From Oscillospiraceae bacterium (lineage in GTDB: Bacteria > Bacillota > Clostridia > Oscillospirales > Ruminococcaceae): a stretch of DNA of 9,666 bases. How positions within the stretch are numbered: the stretch's first letter is position 1; each line of letters starts with the position of its first letter. The notes beneath the pieces are model-generated. The model was not told where the DNA came from. It ran no database searches and worked only from the letters and a program-made list of their open reading frames with translations. This document shows positions 6,579-9,666 of the stretch, piece after piece. The DNA lies in NCBI GenBank assembly GCA_018110855.1, contig JAGBFZ010000134.1, positions 1 to 9,666 on the forward strand, given 5' to 3'. The position numbers and the translations under genes were made by a program.

Positions 6579-6686
6579 TCACATATCCTCCCCGTTATGC
6601 TTCTCAGCCAGCCGCAGAATAACGGAAACGGCAGCAGAGGTAAGAAATGAAACCAGAAAAACAGTCAAAGCCTTTTTTAAATTCAT
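6579..6686 (-). CDS. 35-aa single-pass membrane microprotein
   Basis: A 35-aa reading frame starting at ATG 6686 with an excellent TAAGGAGG site 7 nt upstream, which overlaps the stop codon of the zinc-ribbon gene. The protein has a basic start (MNLKKA), one hydrophobic segment (about residues 7-24, TVFLVSFLTSAAVSVIL) and a short polar tail (RLAEKHNGEDM). Its final codons contain the ribosome binding site of the TPM gene, and its TGA is one base from that gene's ATG. The tight packing on both sides and strong signal make it a real gene, or at least a translated coupling peptide. It may be a subunit of the membrane complex formed by its neighbours. I recognise no named family. Confidence 0.72.
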   Translation of the reverse strand: MNLKKALTVFLVSFLTSAAVSVILRLAEKHNGEDM

Positions 6687-6698
6687 AGCAATGCCTCC

Positions 6699-7766
6699 TT
6701 AAACGCCCAAAAGACCGAGAAGAATTGAGAGTATCACCGCAGAAGCAGCGGAAATGCCAATAAGCAGTGCCCAGAATCTCGCCCATGAAATAGGCAGCTC
6801 GCCAACAAATCTTCCCGTCTGACCGTTCATAGCAAAGGTGTACAGCTTGCCGTCATATTTGGCAGTCATTAGCCACATAGGGAGAAGCGCATAATGGATC
6901 TGACCGTTCTCAAGGGAAATGTTAGAATTTTCCACCATAACGCCCATGTATGTATCGGCAGTCTCCCTGAAAGCAAATTCCACGCTTTGCTTTATGCGCT
7001 CGTCTGCCCTCGGACGGCTGTCCTCAGCGGAAACATCGTATTTGTCCGCAAGATAGCCCGAAAGATAAGCAGGATTAAAGGCAGCAGCACCCGAAGCGTC
7101 AAAAGGTTCGATCGCCTCGGTTATCTCCTTCTGGAGCTTTGTAGTGCCGTCCACAGGAACATGATCGAACTCCATGGAGCCGTCTCTTACAAGCATATAG
7201 TGATCTGTCCTTGTAACATCATAATCGCCCTCTGTCCAGTGAGCGACCCTGTGAGCCCTGAAGCGGAAATGCGCCTTTGCGCCGCAGTCGAAAAGCCAGT
7301 AGGGAACATACATACCCTGAACGCTCTCAATTCGGTGAGCGGACAAGAAATTCCCGGGGAGCAAAGGTCTTTTTTTGCAGAAATCCTTAAACTGAGCAAT
7401 AGCCTTATCCTTATCCACCTTGAACGGGATAACATAATCGGGCTTCAGTATGCCGTCAAATTTGTCGTTAACAACAAAAGGACTGTCGCAGTAGGGACAG
7501 GTGGTTGCGCCGAGGCTTCTGTCGCCGGTTATCTCAGCTCCGCAGGAGCCGCAGGTGTAGGTGCAGATGTCCCCGTCAATATCCACAGTAGACTCGGAAG
7601 CCATGCTCCAGTTCATATCCGCGGAGGACTGTTCGTTTCGGGAAAGCTCGCTGACAGCCTCCACCTCAAGCTCGGTGCCGCAGTATTCGCAGGACATTTT
7701 CTGAGCCTCGGAGGAGAAGGTAAGCTCCGCACCGCAGCAGGGGCATTTGAAAGCAGTAATGCTCAT
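6699..7766 (-). CDS. Double zinc-ribbon membrane protein (YdjG-like)
   Basis: A 355-aa protein with two zinc ribbons and a C-terminal membrane anchor. Ribbon 1 uses C8/C11 with C26/C29 (FKCPCCGAEL, then MSCEYCG). Ribbon 2 uses C72/C75 with C90/C93 (YTCGSCGAE, then TTCPYC). The central region includes GMYVPYWLFDCGAKAHF and DHYMLVRDGSMEFDHVPVDG, and about residues 333-354 form one membrane segment at the end (FWALLIGISAASAVILSILL). This layout matches TFIIB-type zinc-ribbon proteins like B. subtilis YdjG, whose operon also holds a TPM protein; here the TPM gene follows after one microprotein gene. A role in membrane-stress or membrane-complex assembly is inferred from that parallel only. The start has AGAGG 7 nt upstream. 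It is the first gene of the seven-gene operon and has a strong promoter upstream. Confidence 0.85.
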   Translation of the reverse strand: MSITAFKCPCCGAELTFSSEAQKMSCEYCGTELEVEAVSELSRNEQSSADMNWSMASESTVDIDGDICTYTCGSCGAEITGDRSLGATTCPYCDSPFVVNDKFDGILKPDYVIPFKVDKDKAIAQFKDFCKKRPLLPGNFLSAHRIESVQGMYVPYWLFDCGAKAHFRFRAHRVAHWTEGDYDVTRTDHYMLVRDGSMEFDHVPVDGTTKLQKEITEAIEPFDASGAAAFNPAYLSGYLADKYDVSAEDSRPRADERIKQSVEFAFRETADTYMGVMVENSNISLENGQIHYALLPMWLMTAKYDGKLYTFAMNGQTGRFVGELPISWARFWALLIGISAASAVILSILLGLLGV

Positions 7767-7826
7767 GGACGTACCTCTTTTCTCTGTAATAAGATCGTAC
7801 TAAAAATCGGAAATTATTTCTTATAT

Positions 7827-7855
7827 ATTTTATCATACTTTTCTCATTATGTCAA
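7827..7855 (-). promoter_or_regulatory. Sigma-A-type promoter of the seven-gene zinc-ribbon/TPM/ispDF operon
   Basis: On the minus strand TTGACA (7855-7850) is followed after 17 nt by TAAAAT (7832-7827), with TGA just before the -10 (extended -10). The leader to the ATG at 7766 is about 55 nt. No other promoter of this quality was seen further down the operon, so ispD and ispF probably depend on it. Confidence 0.78.
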
Positions 7856-8002
7856 CATAAAATATGAGGAATAATGCCATTCTCACCGCACTTCGGAGAC
7901 TATACCCCCAAAAAGGTGAACATCGGTTTATGTAAAAAGGAACATAATTTTTTGCGAAATTGTAAAATATTCCGAATAATCAAAAAAATGCCGAAATTAT
8001 CC
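7856..8002. other. Non-coding gap with attenuator-like dyads, no gene seen
   Basis: No convincing gene lies between the two divergent promoters. On the plus strand TCACC (7883-7887) can pair with GGTGA (7915-7919). Further on, TTATGT (7928-7933) can pair with ACATAA (7942-7947), followed by six T (7948-7953), like a weak terminator; ATGT could instead pair with the ACAT just before it. No good plus-strand promoter was found upstream, so this may be chance in AT-rich DNA. Confidence 0.25.
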
Positions 8003-8031
8003 TTGTAACTTTTACGGGAATGTTGTATAAT
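8003..8031 (+). promoter_or_regulatory. Promoter of the carboxyltransferase-carrier operon, with palindrome over the -10
   Basis: TTGTAA (8003-8008), a 17-nt spacer, and a consensus TATAAT (8026-8031). The -35 matches four of six consensus bases. The -10 lies inside a perfect 12-bp palindrome, GTATAATTATAC (8025-8036), which could be an operator or simply AT-rich symmetry. The leader to the ATG at 8099 is about 60 nt. Confidence 0.62.
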
Positions 8032-8056
8032 TATACTCGGATAAATTTTTTTATAT

Positions 8057-8085
8057 TTTTTCGGCACAGAAAATGTGTCGGGAAA
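8057..8085 (+). promoter_or_regulatory. Leader hairpin adjoining the carboxyltransferase ribosome binding site
   Basis: In the mRNA leader 8057-8068 can pair with 8074-8085 (12 bp including three G-U pairs; core CGGCACA with TGTGTCG) around a five-base GAAAA loop. It ends 1 nt before the GGAGG at 8087-8091, so it could tune ribosome access or mRNA stability. Confidence 0.45.
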
Positions 8086-8098
8086 CGGAGGAACTGAT

Positions 8099-9433
8099 AT
8101 GATGACTGAAAGTCAGAAGCCGGCGGAATATATATGTCCCGCAAGAGAAAGACTCTCGGCTCTTTTTGACGACGGCGTATTTACAGAGACCGGGTCGGGA
8201 CGCAGCGCAGGCGTTGTGACCGCATACGGATATATAAACGGTGTGCCTGCCTATGCATTTTCGCAGGATAAGACCGCAGACAGCGGAGCAGTAAGCAGAG
8301 CTCATGCGGAAAAGGTTTGCAGAATGTTCGACCTTGCCGCAAAGAACGGCGTACCCGTTGTAGGGATATACGATTCCTGCGGAGCCTTTATCGAGGACGG
8401 AGCCGATGCTCTTAACGCATACAGCGCAATGCTCCTCGAAGCAGGAAATCTTTCGGGCGTAGTGCCCACAGTATCGGTTATCGCAGGAGTATGCGCAGGC
8501 AGTATGGCAGTGCTTGCCGCAGCAGCGGACTATGTGGTAATGACCGAGAGCGCAGAGCTTTATGTAACAGCAGGCGGAGAATCGGGCGCAGCCGCAGCAG
8601 CAAAGAGCGGCGTAGTGACTGCAGTTTCCGAAAATGACGCAGCCGCAATGGAGAGCGTAAGAAAATACCTCTCCCTTATGCCTCAGAATAATCTCTCACC
8701 CCTTCCCGAGTTCGAGTTTGACGCTCCCGCCATTGCTTCCTTTGATAACGGTGAAAACAGCATTTCGAGCATAGCCGATAACGGCAGCGTGCTTGAGCTT
8801 TATTCGGATTTCGGAAAGGCTTCCATGACCGCCCTCTGCACCGTAGGAGGAACAACAGCAGGAATAGCCGCCCTCAATAAAACATCGGATAAGCTCACCG
8901 CCGATGACTGCGCAAAGCTTGCAGGCTTTGTCCGTCTCTGCGACGCATTCTCCGTACCCGTTATCACAATAGTTGATACCGAGGGCTTTGATATGAACGG
9001 CACAGGCGCAGTAAGAGCCGCCGCAAGACTTTCAGGCGCATATGCCGAAGCAACCTGCGCTAAAGTAGCCCTTGTGAGCGGAAAGGCTTGCGGAGCCGCA
9101 TTTATCGCCTTTGCGGGCAAAAATGCAGCCGCAGATCAGGTGTTCGCTCTTCCCGAAGCAGTAATTGCACCCGTTGAACCCATAACTGCCGCAGAATTTC
9201 TGTATCACGATAAGTTAAAGGGAGCAGCGGACCTTGCCGCAGAGAGAAATAATCTTGCAGCCGAGTATTCAAAGAACGAAGCCTCTGCCTTTGCCGCAGC
9301 GGAAAAGGGCGCAGTTGACGAGGCAGTAACTGCCGAGAGCGCAAGAAGCGCAGTAATGGGAGTTCTTGAAATAACCGCAGGCAAGCGTCTCAATAAGCGA
9401 CTCCCCAAGAAGCACAGCGTTCTTCCCCTCTGA
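8099..9433 (+). CDS. Divergent biotin-dependent carboxyltransferase subunit (MmdA/acyl-CoA carboxylase beta-like)
   Basis: A 444-aa protein of the carboxyltransferase fold, shorter than the usual ~510. I choose ATG 8099, with GGAGG 7 nt upstream; a GTG at 8075 lies inside the leader hairpin and is unlikely. Both crotonase-like halves can be followed. The N half has CPARERLSALFDDGVFTE, INGVPAYAFSQD, VPVVGIYDSCGAFIEDG (D92-S93), LSGVVPTVSVIAGVCAGSM, then SGV and a YLSLMPQNN segment. The C half has AGFVRLCDAFSVPVITIVDTEGF (D293-F297) and a SGKACGAAFIAF strand. Several signatures are altered: DSGGARIQEG is DSCGAFIEDG, GPCAGGAVYSPA is GVCAGSMAVLAA (130-141), KAYGGAY is KACGAAF (329-335), and the GE-x-VT-x-E-x-LGGA segment is mostly missing. 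A carrier-protein gene follows after 27 nt. It probably moves carboxyl groups between an acyl-CoA or keto acid and biotin, but the substrate cannot be told and activity is uncertain. Confidence 0.82.
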   Translation: MMTESQKPAEYICPARERLSALFDDGVFTETGSGRSAGVVTAYGYINGVPAYAFSQDKTADSGAVSRAHAEKVCRMFDLAAKNGVPVVGIYDSCGAFIEDGADALNAYSAMLLEAGNLSGVVPTVSVIAGVCAGSMAVLAAAADYVVMTESAELYVTAGGESGAAAAAKSGVVTAVSENDAAAMESVRKYLSLMPQNNLSPLPEFEFDAPAIASFDNGENSISSIADNGSVLELYSDFGKASMTALCTVGGTTAGIAALNKTSDKLTADDCAKLAGFVRLCDAFSVPVITIVDTEGFDMNGTGAVRAAARLSGAYAEATCAKVALVSGKACGAAFIAFAGKNAAADQVFALPEAVIAPVEPITAAEFLYHDKLKGAADLAAERNNLAAEYSKNEASAFAAAEKGAVDEAVTAESARSAVMGVLEITAGKRLNKRLPKKHSVLPL

Positions 9434-9460
9434 TAAAATAATCCGAAAGGTATGATAAAA

Positions 9461-9666
9461 ATGAAAAGATTCAATATTACAGTAAACGGAAAAGCATATG
9501 ACGTTGCAGTTGAAGAGGTAGGCGGCTCCGCACCCGCAGCAGCGCCTGTTCCTGCACCCGCAGCGACACCCGCACCTGCACCTGCCGCAGCCCCCGCTCC
9601 CGCACCGGGAAACGGCACCCCCGTAAAAGCGCCCATGCCCGGCAATATCCTTGACGTAAAGGTAAG
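9461..9666 (+). CDS. Biotin carboxyl carrier protein, MmdC-like (N-terminal part, runs off the right edge)
   Basis: The first 68 codons are present. The start MKRFNITVNGKAYDVAVEEV is close to my recollection of Veillonella MmdC and related decarboxylase gamma/carrier subunits. A flexible Ala-Pro linker follows (about residues 23-49), then VKAPMPGNILDVKV, the first strands of the biotinyl domain; the biotinylated Met-Lys-Met lies beyond the window. The carrier moves carboxybiotin between the carboxyltransferase and, in Na+ pumps, the membrane beta subunit. The ATG at 9461 sits 10 nt after GAAAGG; an in-frame ATG at 9452 is only one base from that site and is less likely. It lies 27 nt after the carboxyltransferase gene, clearly one operon. 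Confidence 0.9.
   Translation, partial: MKRFNITVNGKAYDVAVEEVGGSAPAAAPVPAPAATPAPAPAAAPAPAPGNGTPVKAPMPGNILDVKV

Noticed and set aside
6894..7874. 326-codon plus-strand reading frame
   Set aside because: Antisense to the zinc-ribbon gene, whose cysteine pattern is unmistakable; no ribosome binding site or known domain.
8075..8098. GTG start for the carboxyltransferase at 8075
   Set aside because: It lies inside the leader hairpin without its own ribosome binding site, while GGAGG is 7 nt before the ATG at 8099.
7856..8098. Known riboswitch class upstream of the carboxyltransferase
   Set aside because: I compared from memory with c-di-GMP, preQ1, glutamine, guanidine and fluoride motifs and saw no conserved core.

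Overview
This window looks like a piece of a Clostridia chromosome, most likely a Ruminococcus-like member of the Oscillospiraceae. The reasons are strong AAAGGA/GGAGG ribosome binding sites, vegetative sigma-A-type promoters, a PilT-type ATPase in what looks like a Gram-positive background, MEP-pathway isoprenoid genes, and a biotin-dependent Na+-decarboxylase-type locus whose carrier protein resembles Veillonella MmdC. That assignment is inference. No mobile element, CRISPR array, tRNA or rRNA was seen.

Layout. (A) 1-995, minus strand: the first 331 codons of a membrane sensor with a CHASE2 extracytoplasmic domain; its output domain lies off the left edge. (B) 996-1212: a divergent promoter region with two good extended -10 promoters that share an identical 13-bp core. 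(C) 1213-3911, plus strand: a three-gene operon made of a GAF-GGDEF diguanylate cyclase, a CobU-like P-loop protein that lacks the usual catalytic histidine, and a PilT retraction ATPase. It is closed by a 13-bp stem-loop (3928-3958) that also serves the convergent operon. (D) 7855 down to 3996, minus strand: a seven-gene operon. In order of transcription it holds a YdjG-like double zinc-ribbon membrane protein, a 35-aa single-pass microprotein, a TPM-domain (YdjH-like) membrane protein, a 58-aa Cys/His-rich protein, a 106-aa membrane-anchored pilin-like protein, ispD and ispF. (E) 7856-8098: an intergenic region with the next promoter, a palindrome over its -10 box and a hairpin next to the Shine-Dalgarno. 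(F) 8099 to the right edge, plus strand: a divergent biotin-dependent carboxyltransferase followed by the start of a biotin carrier protein with an Ala-Pro linker.

How the genes work together. Block A/C reads as a signalling-to-motility unit: a sensor and a c-di-GMP synthase under matched divergent promoters, with a pilus motor in the cyclase operon and an odd nucleotide-binding protein between them. Block D joins a membrane-stress-like YdjG/YdjH pair and three small proteins to two consecutive enzymes of isoprenoid (hence undecaprenyl carrier lipid) synthesis. Block F is the start of an acyl-CoA decarboxylase/carboxylase locus; its carboxyltransferase has lost several canonical active-site motifs.

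The least explained parts are the CobU-like protein, the two small genes in block D (35 and 58 aa), the three-stem element at 5545-5598, and the divergent carboxyltransferase.
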